38,323 nt of DNA from positions 1 to 38,323 of the forward strand of contig JABDNS010000021.1 in assembly GCA_013043705.1 (NCBI GenBank), written 5' to 3'. The stretch comes from Pseudomonadales bacterium (GTDB lineage: Bacteria > Pseudomonadota > Gammaproteobacteria > Pseudomonadales > UBA7434). Positions 7,736 through 16,818 of this stretch are shown piece after piece. The translations under genes were made by a program, and so were the position numbers. How positions within the stretch are numbered: position 1 is the stretch's first letter; each line of letters begins with the position of its first letter. Below the pieces are notes generated by a model. The model did no database searches. It saw only the letters and a program-made list of their open reading frames with translations, and was not told the origin of the DNA.

Positions 7736-9299
7736 CTCGCGAGCGTTTGCAGCCGGCTGTTTAGGCTTGCTTATTATATTGCTGTGCGCCTGCCAACGGG
7801 ACGCACAGCAAAACAGGCCTGCGCTTACGACCCCAACGACAACGCCCGGCAGTGCAAACTTGCAGGTCAGCGCTGCGTTGGCGTCGCACATTCCAGGCGC
7901 CCACAGCATGCCGCGCGCCCGCAACGTCATCCTGTTTATCGGCGACGGTATGGGAATCTCCACGGTTACCGCAGCAAGAATCTATGCCGGGCAGCAACTC
8001 GGCCTGGCCGGTGAGGAGCATCGGCTTTCTTTCGAACACTTTCCGCAAGTTGCACTGGTTAAAACCTACAACACCAATCAACAGGTGCCCGATTCTGCCG
8101 GCACCTCAACTGCGCTGCACAGCGGCGTTAAAACGCGCGCCGGGTTAATAGGGCTGGGTCCGTCCGCGCGGCGCGGCAAATGCCGCAGTGCCAACGGTGC
8201 AGAGCTAGATTCGCTGCTGGATTTGGCCGAGGATCGTGGCTACCTAACCGGCCTGGTAACCAACACGCGAATTACCCATGCAACGCTGGCCACTTTGTAT
8301 GCGCATGCAGCAGATCGCGATTGGGAAAGTGATGCAAAGCTGTCGACGCTGGCAAAATTGGCGGGTTGCAAAGATATTGCCCGGCAGCTGGTGGAATACA
8401 ACCGTGGTGATGGCATCGACGTTATATTGGGTGGCGGTCGGCAGGCTTTTATTAGTCGTGACCTTGGTGGCGAGCGCGATGGCCGCGGCGTGAACTTGCT
8501 AAAGGCATGGCAGTCTGGCAAGCAGCGCGTACTGCTGGATAATGCAAAACAATTGGCGCGGCTGGAAACCGCGGCTGTAAATGAACAACAGGTGCTCGGT
8601 TTATTTTCCGCATCGCATATGGAATATGTGGCGCGGCGGCGTAGTAGTAATAGTAGTGAACCTGACTTACCGAGTATGGCCAGCAAGGCGCTGGCACTAT
8701 TGCAGGGACGCGAGCCCGGTTATTTGCTGGTTGTAGAGGGTGGGCGAATCGACCATGGTCACCACCAGGGCAAAGCCGGTTACGCGCTGGCGCAAACGGT
8801 GGAATTTGCCGAAGCCGTGGGCAGAGTGCTCAAGCAAGCAGACTTGAGCGAAACGTTAATAATTGTTACGGCCGACCATTCGCACACGCTAACCATTGGC
8901 GGCTATCCGACCCGTGGCAACCCAATATTGGGCGTGGTGATAGAAAATGATCGCGATGGCAACCCTAAGCAGCACGCCGCAGTTGCAGCAGATGGCAAGC
9001 CCTATACAACACTTGCCTACCAGAATGGACCGGGCGCTACGCAGCGTCCTCGTGACGCGCCGCAAACAGGTATCGAAGCAGTACAGCAAGCGCTTATACC
9101 CACTGCGCACGGTTCGCGTGGCAGAAGTTTTGGCACACACAGTGGCGAGGATGTGGCGCTGTACGCCATCGGCGCTGGCGCCGGACATTTCGGTGGCGTG
9201 CTGGAACAGGAGCAAGTGTTTCACCGCATTGTGCAAACACTGGGTTGGGCACCGCAATTGTTGGCCACTCCCACAACTGCGGGCAACAAAGCCAAATAG
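7719..9299 (+). CDS. Alkaline phosphatase, probable lipoprotein
   Basis: I chose ATG 7719 (526 residues) because it gives an export signal directly. A hydrophobic segment ends in LLCAC, so lipidation at C25 is likely though Cys at -2 is uncommon. The catalytic set of the PhoA family is present: IGDGMG (D76, metal), DSAGTSTALHSG with nucleophile Ser126, TNTRITHATLA, EGGRIDHGHH, TADHSHT, and a C-terminal FGTHSGEDV. The enzyme hydrolyses phosphomonoesters outside the cytoplasm using two Zn and one Mg. A low-complexity loop RRRSSNSSEPD interrupts the middle. The open frame continues upstream to 7548, but that part overlaps the desulfhydrase gene. It converges on gspD with 35 bases between. Confidence 0.9.
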   Translation: MLCLDSSRAFAAGCLGLLIILLCACQRDAQQNRPALTTPTTTPGSANLQVSAALASHIPGAHSMPRARNVILFIGDGMGISTVTAARIYAGQQLGLAGEEHRLSFEHFPQVALVKTYNTNQQVPDSAGTSTALHSGVKTRAGLIGLGPSARRGKCRSANGAELDSLLDLAEDRGYLTGLVTNTRITHATLATLYAHAADRDWESDAKLSTLAKLAGCKDIARQLVEYNRGDGIDVILGGGRQAFISRDLGGERDGRGVNLLKAWQSGKQRVLLDNAKQLARLETAAVNEQQVLGLFSASHMEYVARRRSSNSSEPDLPSMASKALALLQGREPGYLLVVEGGRIDHGHHQGKAGYALAQTVEFAEAVGRVLKQADLSETLIIVTADHSHTLTIGGYPTRGNPILGVVIENDRDGNPKQHAAVAADGKPYTTLAYQNGPGATQRPRDAPQTGIEAVQQALIPTAHGSRGRSFGTHSGEDVALYAIGAGAGHFGGVLEQEQVFHRIVQTLGWAPQLLATPTTAGNKAK

Positions 9300-9334
9300 G
9301 TGAGAGCTGGGAGGCGAAAGGTGGGCGAAAGGGC

Positions 9335-11449
9335 TTATGGGGCAGCGTTGTCCAGATCATATGGCAGGCCCGGTACCTGGCCAGAGCCTGGCGTGGGCGA
9401 GAAAGTTTCGAACTCTTCCAGTAGCGGCGTGTCCCTGTAGCTAATGTAAGAGCTCAGTGCGCGCTGCAATTGTTGCTGGCGCATAAACGCGTAGCGCTGT
9501 CGGGTCAACCCGTTTATCTGCATTTCCTCTTTCAAGATAATCGGCCTGATAAAAACCATTAAATTATTTTTGCTCTTTTTGTCGGAGTAAGAGCGAAACA
9601 GTTTACCCAGCACCGGAATGCTGCCCAGAATGGGCACCTGTGTGCGAGTGTTGGTGCGGTCTTCGCGAATCAGCCCGCCGAGCACCAGCACCTGGCCGTC
9701 GCGCACCAATGCGCTGGTTTTAATCTCTGCCTTATCAGTAATCAAGTCTACTTCGCCACCGGTGGTGTTTTCCGACACGTTCTCGGTGGTCTGTTCAATT
9801 TCGAGCGTTACCGAGTCACCCTGGTTGATACGCGGTGTTACGGTTAGTTCAATGCCTACATCCTGGCGCTCTACGGTCTGGAAGGGGTTGGTTACGGTAG
9901 AGCCGGAAGAGGTTGCACTGCCGGTAATAAACGGTACGTTTTGTCCTACCAGCAAACTGGCTTCCTCGTTATCCAGCGCTACGATGGTAGGAGTGGACAG
10001 AATATTGGATTTGTTGCGCGTTGCAATGGCACGCAGCGCACCAACCAGGTTGCCGTCTTTAAGGTAACCGAAGGTCAGCCCGGAGTTCGTAATCAGCCCG
10101 GCGGCCAGCTCCTCGGATGTCAGGCCGTCTTCGCTGGCCAATGCCGCGCCAACCAGTGCGCCTGGGTCGGCAGCAGCCGAGGGCGTATTCACTGCTGCTA
10201 CTGCGCCGTCCGGATTGTCGGAGTAGATTTCAGATGCGCCCCACACCACGCCGAAGTCGTCACCGGCGTCACCGGAAACTTGTACCAGTACCGCTTCAAT
10301 CAACACCTGCGCACGCTGTATGTCCAGCTGCGAGATAACCGATTTAATATTGTTCATCAGCGACGGTGGCGCCTGTATCACCAGCGCGTTGTTCGTTTCA
10401 CTGGAGTTGATGCTGAAGCTCTTTAACCCTTCGGTCTTGCTGTCCTTGAGCATGCTGTCGCCAACACTTTGCAGTATTGGCACAATTTCTTCAGCTTCAA
10501 TGTAATTCAGGTAAACAACTTGCGTATTGCCGTTGCCATCGAGCGGCGTGTCTAACCTGGCGATTAATTTTTTGATTTGCGCGCGCTTCTTACGATTGCC
10601 CGTTATCAGTATCGAATTGGACCGCTTGTCGACAGCGAAACTGATTTCTTCGGTTTTTCCCTTGGCGTTGCCAGCACCCGAGCTTGCGCCACCATCGAGT
10701 GCTTTTACAACCGATTCAACCACGTCGACAATGTCTTCTGCCGATGCGTGCAAGATTGGAATGATCTCTAGCTCAATCTCGCCCTCCTTGCGATCGAGAA
10801 TACCAATAATCTGGTTGATCTTGTTGAGGCTTCTTGCGGTGTCGGCAACTATCAACGAGTTGGTCGGCGTGTAGGCTGCAAGATGCGCCGATGCAGGTAT
10901 TAGTGGTTTTAGCGTTTGTACGAACTGGCCAGCTTCGGTGTGCTTTAGGCTGATAATAGAGGTTACGATTTCGCCCTCGCGCGATTCGTTACCGGCAAAG
11001 GGGATATCAGCAGCTTTGGCCTCCGCATCGGGTATCACTTTGATCGCGCCATCAGTTTCAACCGCAGCAAAACCGTTCAGCGCCAGCACAGTGAGGAACA
11101 ACTCGTAGGCCTCATCGGCGGTAACCGCTCGAGAGGAAATTACCGTAACCGCGCCGCGTACGCTGCGGTGCACGATAATATTTTTTTGCGTGCGGTCGGC
11201 TATCCACTGGATAAAGCCGCGAATATCGGCCTCGCGCATATTCATTGTAAAGCGGGCGCCGCCGGCTGGCGTGTCCGCACTGGCGGTGACTTGCTCGCCG
11301 TCCATTGTGACGCGTGTCTGCTCGCCGGTGCTAGTACTGGTGCGCGCGGCGGGCTCTACTTGCTGAGCCCAGAGCGTATCAACAGGCAATAGCAATAGCG
11401 CCAGTAAGATGGCGTACCTGGGGGCATAGCTGAGCAAGCTGTATGTCAT
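9335..11449 (-). CDS. gspD: Type II secretion system secretin GspD
   Basis: From ATG 11449 the protein has 704 residues; an in-frame TTG at 11455 is less likely. A signal peptide ends near WAQ (residues 28-30). The N0 domain follows (FTMNMREADIRGFIQWIADR), then repeated N1-N3 domains (ILHASAEDIVDVV, VVYLNYIEAEEIVPIL), and the secretin barrel. The secretin signature VPILGSIPVLGKLF lies at about residues 605-618. GspD forms the outer-membrane channel of the T2SS. An extra 60 residues after the barrel could carry a pilotin-binding S-domain, but no pilotin gene is in the window. It lies 51 bases downstream of gspC on the same strand and is separated from the other T2SS genes by orientation. Confidence 0.96.
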   Translation of the reverse strand: MTYSLLSYAPRYAILLALLLLPVDTLWAQQVEPAARTSTSTGEQTRVTMDGEQVTASADTPAGGARFTMNMREADIRGFIQWIADRTQKNIIVHRSVRGAVTVISSRAVTADEAYELFLTVLALNGFAAVETDGAIKVIPDAEAKAADIPFAGNESREGEIVTSIISLKHTEAGQFVQTLKPLIPASAHLAAYTPTNSLIVADTARSLNKINQIIGILDRKEGEIELEIIPILHASAEDIVDVVESVVKALDGGASSGAGNAKGKTEEISFAVDKRSNSILITGNRKKRAQIKKLIARLDTPLDGNGNTQVVYLNYIEAEEIVPILQSVGDSMLKDSKTEGLKSFSINSSETNNALVIQAPPSLMNNIKSVISQLDIQRAQVLIEAVLVQVSGDAGDDFGVVWGASEIYSDNPDGAVAAVNTPSAAADPGALVGAALASEDGLTSEELAAGLITNSGLTFGYLKDGNLVGALRAIATRNKSNILSTPTIVALDNEEASLLVGQNVPFITGSATSSGSTVTNPFQTVERQDVGIELTVTPRINQGDSVTLEIEQTTENVSENTTGGEVDLITDKAEIKTSALVRDGQVLVLGGLIREDRTNTRTQVPILGSIPVLGKLFRSYSDKKSKNNLMVFIRPIILKEEMQINGLTRQRYAFMRQQQLQRALSSYISYRDTPLLEEFETFSPTPGSGQVPGLPYDLDNAAP

Positions 11450-11500
11450 GGGCAATTAAACTTCTGGGCGCTGTGATCAGCGGTATTGTTTTGAGTTACG

Positions 11501-12109
11501 TTAGCGTCTGCCACGAAGCTGCCTGATTCGCGCCCGAATCGCTTCCCGGCGCTCATTGGCTTCCTTAGTTGCAGCGGAATTAACGTTTGCACCGCTGCGG
11601 GATTCGCTGGTGTTGCGGCGCGTGCCAATGCCGCCGGTGTCTATTTCTTCGGGAAAATAGAGCGTTTCGAGCAGGCCATTGCGAGCCAGCACCACGCGAT
11701 CGGGATAAATGGCTTTTAATTGCGCCTCGCCGGGAAGTTCATCGCCAATCGCGTAATGGTGTGCAATTTTACGGTCGTCTTCAATAATCGCGCCGGCCTC
11801 GCTAGATTCATTCGCCGCGAAAGCGCCCCGCAAAACCAGTTCCAGCTTTGTTTCGGGCAGTTGCTCAACGTCGATAGTCGGTTCAGCGTCAGCCAGGCCG
11901 AAAAAATTACGCACCGTGATAGCGGCCGGATCAATCCGCTGCATGCTGCTATCACGCAACTGCAAGGATGCGCCAATGTCGGGCTCCCGAAACAGCGCCA
12001 ACAACAAGATGCCCAGGCTTAGCAGGGTCACCAATCCGGCGCTGGCAAGCAGCGCACCACTGGCGAGTAGCAGCGGGTTTTGACTGAGCTTGTTAAAATC
12101 GTAAGTCAT
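11501..12109 (-). CDS. gspC: Type II secretion inner-membrane protein GspC, short form
   Basis: ATG 12109 gives 202 residues; the TTG at 12112 in front of it is unlikely. The layout is a short cytoplasmic tail, a membrane helix at about residues 15-40, then a periplasmic homology region (RNFFGLADAEP, LVLRGAFAANES, AIIEDDRKIAHHYAIGDELPG, DRVVLARNGLLETLYF) that matches the HR domain contacting the secretin N0 domain. Typical GspC proteins continue into a PDZ or coiled-coil domain to about 270-300 residues. This one ends in a Ser/Arg-rich tail (RREAIRARIRQLRGRR). Its place directly before gspD supports the call. Confidence 0.85.
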   Translation of the reverse strand: MTYDFNKLSQNPLLLASGALLASAGLVTLLSLGILLLALFREPDIGASLQLRDSSMQRIDPAAITVRNFFGLADAEPTIDVEQLPETKLELVLRGAFAANESSEAGAIIEDDRKIAHHYAIGDELPGEAQLKAIYPDRVVLARNGLLETLYFPEEIDTGGIGTRRNTSESRSGANVNSAATKEANERREAIRARIRQLRGRR

Positions 12110-12394
12110 CAAAAACTGGGCAATTATTGGTCAGCGGGCAGCTTCTGTGACGCCTGCGTCATGGGCAGAGATACAGTATAGACAGCAGCCTGCCTGAGAG
12201 GTTTGGATACTTCGCAAAATGAAGCCAAAAGTCAATATATTCCAGCCATTTATGGCACAATCTTTATTGGGCTTTGCAATCTCGCATAGATGTGCCAAAT
12301 TAATCGGGTGGCTTGTATAACGGGTGGCACCGGCTGCGGCTGGATCCGCCTGCAGCTCGCGCTCAATTTATTGCACGATTCAGTGGGTTAGTTC
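12110..12394. promoter_or_regulatory. Divergent control region between gspC and gspE
   Basis: This 285-base segment holds no gene and separates gspCD (minus) from gspE-M and gspAB (plus), so it should carry both promoters. It has an AT-rich core at about 12215-12320. Possible -10 hexamers are TATACT on the minus strand (12180-12175) and TATAAC on the plus strand (12316-12321). Neither has a good -35 partner at 16-18 bases, so they are only suggestions. Confidence 0.45.
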
Positions 12395-14011
12395 TTGGAA
12401 AGTTATATCAATTCATTGCTTGGCGCCGGCAGCGGTGACGAGCAAGACAACCAGGCGGTCGGCCAGCGCGAGGCGGATGATGCTGCACGCGAGCAGGCCG
12501 GCCTGGATGCTGATGCTAGCACTGCCGGCGATATCGAAGCCGGTTCACGGCCACTGCTGCCATTCCCGTTCGCCAAGCGCTGCGGCGCCTATGTGGTTGA
12601 AGATGCCGGCCGGCTCAGCCTATATCACAAACCCATGATTGCGCATTCGGTGGTTGCTGAAATCCAGCGCTTCCTGGGCAAGCCATTTAGTTGCAATGTT
12701 GTTGACGAGAAGGTCTTCGACGCGCGCCTTACCCAGGCCTACGAGAGCCGCAATACCGAGGCCATGCAAATGGTTGAGGATTTGGGCGATGAAATGGATT
12801 TGGCACGCCTGGCCGACTCGGTGCCCGAGAGCGAAGATTTACTCGAGCAGGAGGACGACGCGCCGATCATTCGCCTGATCAACGCACTACTCACCGAAGC
12901 GGTGAAAGAAAATGCTTCGGATATTCACATCGAAACTTTTGAAAAACGCCTGGTGGTGCGCTATCGCGTAGATGGTGTGTTGCGCGAAGTGGTGGAACCC
13001 AAGCGCGTACTGGCACCGCTGCTAGTGTCGCGTATCAAGGTCATGGCCAAGCTCGATATCGCTGAAAAGCGCGTACCGCAAGACGGCCGTATTTCTATTC
13101 GCATTGGCGGTCGGGAAATCGACCTGCGCGTATCCACCATGCCGTCCAGTAATGGTGAGCGCGTGGTGATGCGCTTGCTCGACAAACAGGCCGGCAGGCT
13201 CAAGCTCACATCGCTTGGCATGGGTCGCGAAGACCTGGAACGCATGCGCGTTATTCTCAAGCGCCCGCACGGCATTGTGCTGGTAACCGGCCCTACCGGC
13301 TCGGGTAAAACCACGACTTTGTACGCCGGCCTTACCGAATTGAATCATGCCTCGCGCAATATTCTCACTGTCGAAGACCCGATTGAATATAACCTGGAAG
13401 GCATTGGCCAGACCCAGGTGAATAATAAGGCTGATATGACCTTTGCGCGTGGTTTGCGCGCCATGCTGCGACAGGACCCGGACGTGGTGATGGTGGGCGA
13501 AATACGCGATATCGAAACCGCTGATATTGCGGTGCAGGCATCGCTAACCGGTCACCTGGTATTGAGCACATTGCATACGAACACTGCGATTGGTGCGATC
13601 ACGCGCATGTACGACATGGGCGTTGAGCCGTTTTTACTGTCATCCTCGCTGGTTGGGCTGGTTGCGCAGCGCCTGGTGCGCGTGTTGTGCCCCGACTGCA
13701 AAGAGCCTTACCTGCCCGACGCCAAAGAGCGCAAGTTGTTGGGTATTGAAGAACACGATCCGCATTCGATGTTCAGGCCGGTCGGTTGCCCCAAGTGCAA
13801 CAATCTTGGTTATCGGGGCAGGCGCGGCATTTACGAAGTCGTTTCCATCGACGGCGACCTCAGGCGCATGATCCACGATCAGTCCAGCGAGGAAGATATG
13901 GTCAGGCAGGCGCGTAAAACCAGCCGCGGCATTATGGGCGACGGGATCAGTAAAGTGCTTGCAGGCTTGACTACGGTCGAAGAGATTCTCCGCGTCACGC
14001 AAGAGGGTTAA
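12395..14011 (+). CDS. gspE: Type II secretion ATPase GspE
   Basis: The protein has 538 residues from TTG 12395. The start is uncertain: GspE normally has 15-25 residues before LPFxFA but here there are about 53, rich in Asp/Ala/Gly, and no in-frame ATG exists before the conserved part. Motifs are clear: [11 protein letters not shown] (N-domain), [25 protein letters not shown], Walker A GPTGSGKT at 299-306, the Asp box [10 protein letters not shown], Walker [16 protein letters not shown], the His box LVLSTLHTN, and a four-Cys zinc motif made of LCPDCK and [12 protein letters not shown]. The cytoplasmic hexameric ATPase drives pseudopilus assembly through GspL and GspF. Confidence 0.96.
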   Translation: MESYINSLLGAGSGDEQDNQAVGQREADDAAREQAGLDADASTAGDIEAGSRPLLPFPFAKRCGAYVVEDAGRLSLYHKPMIAHSVVAEIQRFLGKPFSCNVVDEKVFDARLTQAYESRNTEAMQMVEDLGDEMDLARLADSVPESEDLLEQEDDAPIIRLINALLTEAVKENASDIHIETFEKRLVVRYRVDGVLREVVEPKRVLAPLLVSRIKVMAKLDIAEKRVPQDGRISIRIGGREIDLRVSTMPSSNGERVVMRLLDKQAGRLKLTSLGMGREDLERMRVILKRPHGIVLVTGPTGSGKTTTLYAGLTELNHASRNILTVEDPIEYNLEGIGQTQVNNKADMTFARGLRAMLRQDPDVVMVGEIRDIETADIAVQASLTGHLVLSTLHTNTAIGAITRMYDMGVEPFLLSSSLVGLVAQRLVRVLCPDCKEPYLPDAKERKLLGIEEHDPHSMFRPVGCPKCNNLGYRGRRGIYEVVSIDGDLRRMIHDQSSEEDMVRQARKTSRGIMGDGISKVLAGLTTVEEILRVTQEG

Positions 14012-14014
14012 CGC

Positions 14015-15235
14015 GTGGCAGCATTTAGTTACGTCGCGCTGTCGCGCGATGGCAAACAACAAAAAGGCATACTCGACGCCGACAGCGCGCGCGCGGTGCG
14101 GCAACTGCTGCGCGAACAGTCGTTAATGCCTATGGAAGTGACGCCTGCCGCGCAAGATGAAGCGCGCGGCGCCAGCGGCACTGGCTTCAGTTTTGGCCGG
14201 CCATCGCTGAACGTTGCAGACCTGGCGCTTATTACGCGGCAGTTGTCGACGCTGGTGCAAGCCAGCATCCCGCTCGAAGAAGCGTTGGGCACCGTGGCCA
14301 GGCAATCGGACAAAGCCCGGATCAACGGCATTCTAATGGCGGTGCGCGCCAAAGTGCTGGAGGGCTTTACGCTGGCCGATGCGCTCGGCGAATTCCCGCA
14401 GGCCTTCTCAGATTTGTATCGCTCTACGGTGGCGGCTGGCGAGTCGGCAGGACACCTCGATGCAGTGCTGGAAAAGCTTGCCGACTATACCGAGGCCTCC
14501 CAGTCATCGCGGCAAAAAATCCAGATGGCGATGATCTACCCCTGCATTTTGTTTTTTATGGCCATCGGTGTGGTTACAGCGCTAATGGTTTTTGTGGTGC
14601 CCGATGTGGTTAAGGTGTTCAACACCCAGGGTGCACAGTTGCCGGCCATCACCCGGGGATTAATAGCCACCAGTGACTTCATTACCGAGCGTGGCATGCT
14701 ACTGCTGGTTGCAATTATCGCGCTGGTGGTTTTGTTCAGGTGGGCGCTGCGCAACCCGGAATTCAAACTGGCCTGGCACCGGCGCTTGCTCGGCATGCCG
14801 TTGGTTGGCAGGCTGGTGCGGGGCACCAATACCGCGCAATTCGCCAGCACTTTAAGTATTCTTACCGCCTCCGGTGTGCCATTGGTGGAATCGCTAAAAA
14901 TTGCCGGGCAGGTTTTGCAAAATCACTGGCTACGCCGCCTGATTGGCGACGCCACCCAGCAGGTGCAGGAAGGAACCAGTTTGAACCAGGCATTGTCGAA
15001 TGGAGGCTACTTCCCACCGATGATGCTGCATATGATTGCCAGTGGCGAGCAAAGCGGCGAGTTGGATCAAATGCTCGATCGCACCGCCACCGCGCAGCAG
15101 CGTGACCTGGAGGCGACCATCGGGGTCATGCTCGGTGTACTGGAGCCGTTTATGCTTTTGTTCATGGGCGTGTGCGTATTTGTTATTGTGCTTGCGATAC
15201 TGTTGCCTATCGTCAATCTTAATACCATTGTCTAG
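14015..15235 (+). CDS. gspF: Type II secretion inner-membrane platform protein GspF
   Basis: The protein has 406 residues from GTG 14015, three bases after the gspE stop. It opens with AAFSYVALSRDGKQQKGILDA, typical of GspF. Two repeated cytoplasmic four-helix domains are seen, the first with LALITRQLSTLVQASIPLEEAL and the second with NTAQFASTLSILTASGVPLVES. Each is followed by membrane helices (about residues 171-193, 220-243 and 370-398). It is the polytopic core of the assembly platform that couples GspE to pseudopilin addition. Confidence 0.96.
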   Translation: MAAFSYVALSRDGKQQKGILDADSARAVRQLLREQSLMPMEVTPAAQDEARGASGTGFSFGRPSLNVADLALITRQLSTLVQASIPLEEALGTVARQSDKARINGILMAVRAKVLEGFTLADALGEFPQAFSDLYRSTVAAGESAGHLDAVLEKLADYTEASQSSRQKIQMAMIYPCILFFMAIGVVTALMVFVVPDVVKVFNTQGAQLPAITRGLIATSDFITERGMLLLVAIIALVVLFRWALRNPEFKLAWHRRLLGMPLVGRLVRGTNTAQFASTLSILTASGVPLVESLKIAGQVLQNHWLRRLIGDATQQVQEGTSLNQALSNGGYFPPMMLHMIASGEQSGELDQMLDRTATAQQRDLEATIGVMLGVLEPFMLLFMGVCVFVIVLAILLPIVNLNTIV

Positions 15236-15274
15236 CTGTTTCTGGTGGCCTGGAAGCAGCGTTAATTAAATTGC

Positions 15275-15279
15275 AGGAG
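15275..15279 (+). promoter_or_regulatory. Ribosome binding site for gspG
   Basis: AGGAG lies ten bases before ATG 15290. It favours this ATG over the in-frame TTG at 15284. Confidence 0.6.
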
Positions 15280-15289
15280 TTGTTTGTTA

Positions 15290-15745
15290 ATGCCTTATCT
15301 GAATCTAGCGCGTGCGCGAACCCAGCGTGGGTTTACGTTGATAGAAGTGCTCGTTGTGGTGGTTATTATGGGCTTGCTAATTGGCCTGATCGGGCCGAAT
15401 GTGTTGGGCCAAGTCGACAAGGCGCGAGTAACAACGGCCAGGGCCGACCTTGCCACGCTGGCATCGGCACTCGACATGTACAAACTCGATAATCATTTTT
15501 ATCCCACCACAGACCAGGGCCTTGAAGCCCTGGTAAGCAAGCCGAGTTCTTCGCCCGCGCCCAAAAACTGGAATAGCCAGGGCTACTTGAAAGGTAGCGA
15601 AATACCGCTGGACCCCTGGGAGGGCGAATACGTTTACTTCAGCCCGGGTGATGGCTCGAAGCCTTATGATTTGCTCAGCCTGGGTGCCGACGGGCGCGAA
15701 GGTGGCGAAGGCTACAGCGCAGACATTAGCGTTTGGGATAACTAA
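15290..15745 (+). CDS. gspG: Major pseudopilin GspG
   Basis: ATG 15290 gives 151 residues. The type IV prepilin signal ends RTQRG|FTLIEVLV, with cleavage after Gly and Glu at +5. A long hydrophobic helix follows, then the GspG domain with ATLASALDMYKLDNHFYPTTDQGLEALV, LDPWEGEYVY and LLSLGADGREGGEG, the last matching the calcium-binding loop region of GspG. It forms the shaft of the pseudopilus. Prepilin peptidase (GspO/PilD) must be encoded elsewhere. It is separated from gspF by 54 bases. Confidence 0.96.
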   Translation: MPYLNLARARTQRGFTLIEVLVVVVIMGLLIGLIGPNVLGQVDKARVTTARADLATLASALDMYKLDNHFYPTTDQGLEALVSKPSSSPAPKNWNSQGYLKGSEIPLDPWEGEYVYFSPGDGSKPYDLLSLGADGREGGEGYSADISVWDN

Positions 15746-15749
15746 TTAG

Positions 15750-16418
15750 ATGCTCTGCCACAGGCGCTCATTTTTTGTTGCAGCCCCGCGTTCACCGCGG
15801 GGTTTTACGTTGATAGAGCTACTCGTGGTGCTGGTTGTACTGGCGCTTTTCTCTGGCATGGTGGTGATGTCGATTGGCGATAGCTTCCAGCGTAAGCTGC
15901 AGTCCGAGGCGGAACGCTTGCAAACGCTCATCACCGCCGCTGCAGACGAGGCAATTTTTAGCGGCAATGAATTCGGTTTTGTTTTTGAAAAGGCCGCCTA
16001 CAGCGTGGTGCGCTATGACCGTGCCACCCAGCAGTGGCACGCGGCAGAAGGGCAGGCGTTCAAGCGACATGTGCTGCCCGATGGCATGGTCATGCAGTTG
16101 CAGGTGGATGGCTTTGCCGTTCCGGTTGACGATCCTGAATCCGAAAGCGAGCTGGCCGATATCGACATCGAAGAGCGCCTTGAGGCCGAGGCGGGTGGCG
16201 AGGTAGATCGTCGCAATGTCGCTGATGACGATGATGATGCCGAAGTCGTGCGCGAAACCCCGCAGCTGCTGGCGCTTAGCTCGGGCGAGCTTTCGGTATT
16301 CCAAATTGTATTCGAGGCAGAAGAGGATGCGACGCGGCGCGCGGCGTTCGAGCTATTTTCCGATGGGTTTTCGCTGCCGCGGATAAAATCGCGCGAACCG
16401 GCATTGGCGCAGCGATGA
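15750..16418 (+). CDS. gspH: Minor pseudopilin GspH with acidic insert
   Basis: The protein has 222 residues, longer than most GspH. The prepilin signal SPRG|FTLIELLV has Glu at +5. The body has the GspH pattern (SEAERLQTLITAAADEAIFSGNEFGFVFE, YDRATQQWHA). Between about residues 130 and 170 is a very acidic stretch (ESESELADIDIEERLEAEA, then a run of five Asp) that I do not recall from other GspH proteins. It starts four bases after gspG, and its stop overlaps the gspI start (ATGA). Confidence 0.9.
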   Translation: MLCHRRSFFVAAPRSPRGFTLIELLVVLVVLALFSGMVVMSIGDSFQRKLQSEAERLQTLITAAADEAIFSGNEFGFVFEKAAYSVVRYDRATQQWHAAEGQAFKRHVLPDGMVMQLQVDGFAVPVDDPESESELADIDIEERLEAEAGGEVDRRNVADDDDDAEVVRETPQLLALSSGELSVFQIVFEAEEDATRRAAFELFSDGFSLPRIKSREPALAQR

Positions 16419-16816
16419 AAAGTTTCCAAACCGGCAGCCTGGCAGGGTTTACGTTAATCGAGGTATTGGTAGCGCTGGCGATCCTCGCAATGTCGGGCAT
16501 AGCGCTGATGAGCAACGTAGGACAGGCCACCGCCGATCTCGGTAAGCTTAACGATAAGGTAGTGGCGCTGGGTATCGCAGAATACGCTATTAACACCGTG
16601 CTAATTCAAGAAGATTTCCCGGAGCTTGGCAGCGACCAGCAAAACATAACGCTGGCAGATCGCGAGTGGTCGGTCGAATTGTCGATAAGCGAAACGCCCA
16701 ACGAAAAAGTCCGGCGTATTGACGCATTGGTTCGGCCCGAGGGCGAGGTGCTTGCGCGGCAGGAGTATGCCACTGTATTGCTTAGCGCCTTTCGCACCGA
16801 CATGTCTGCGGATTAG
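16415..16816 (+). CDS. gspI: Minor pseudopilin GspI
   Basis: The protein has 133 residues. The prepilin signal SLAG|FTLIEVLVALAIL has Glu at +5. The rest has the GspI features ALGIAEYAINTVLIQEDFP and REWSVELSISETPNEKVRRI. It forms the pseudopilus tip complex with GspJ and GspK. It overlaps gspH by four bases and is followed by gspJ after two. Confidence 0.94.
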   Translation: MKSFQTGSLAGFTLIEVLVALAILAMSGIALMSNVGQATADLGKLNDKVVALGIAEYAINTVLIQEDFPELGSDQQNITLADREWSVELSISETPNEKVRRIDALVRPEGEVLARQEYATVLLSAFRTDMSAD

Positions 16817-16818
16817 AT

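Noticed and set aside
12253-12270. TGGCAC resembling a sigma-54 -24 element before gspE
   Set aside because: The -12 part reads TTAT at the expected place instead of TTGC, so the match is only half.
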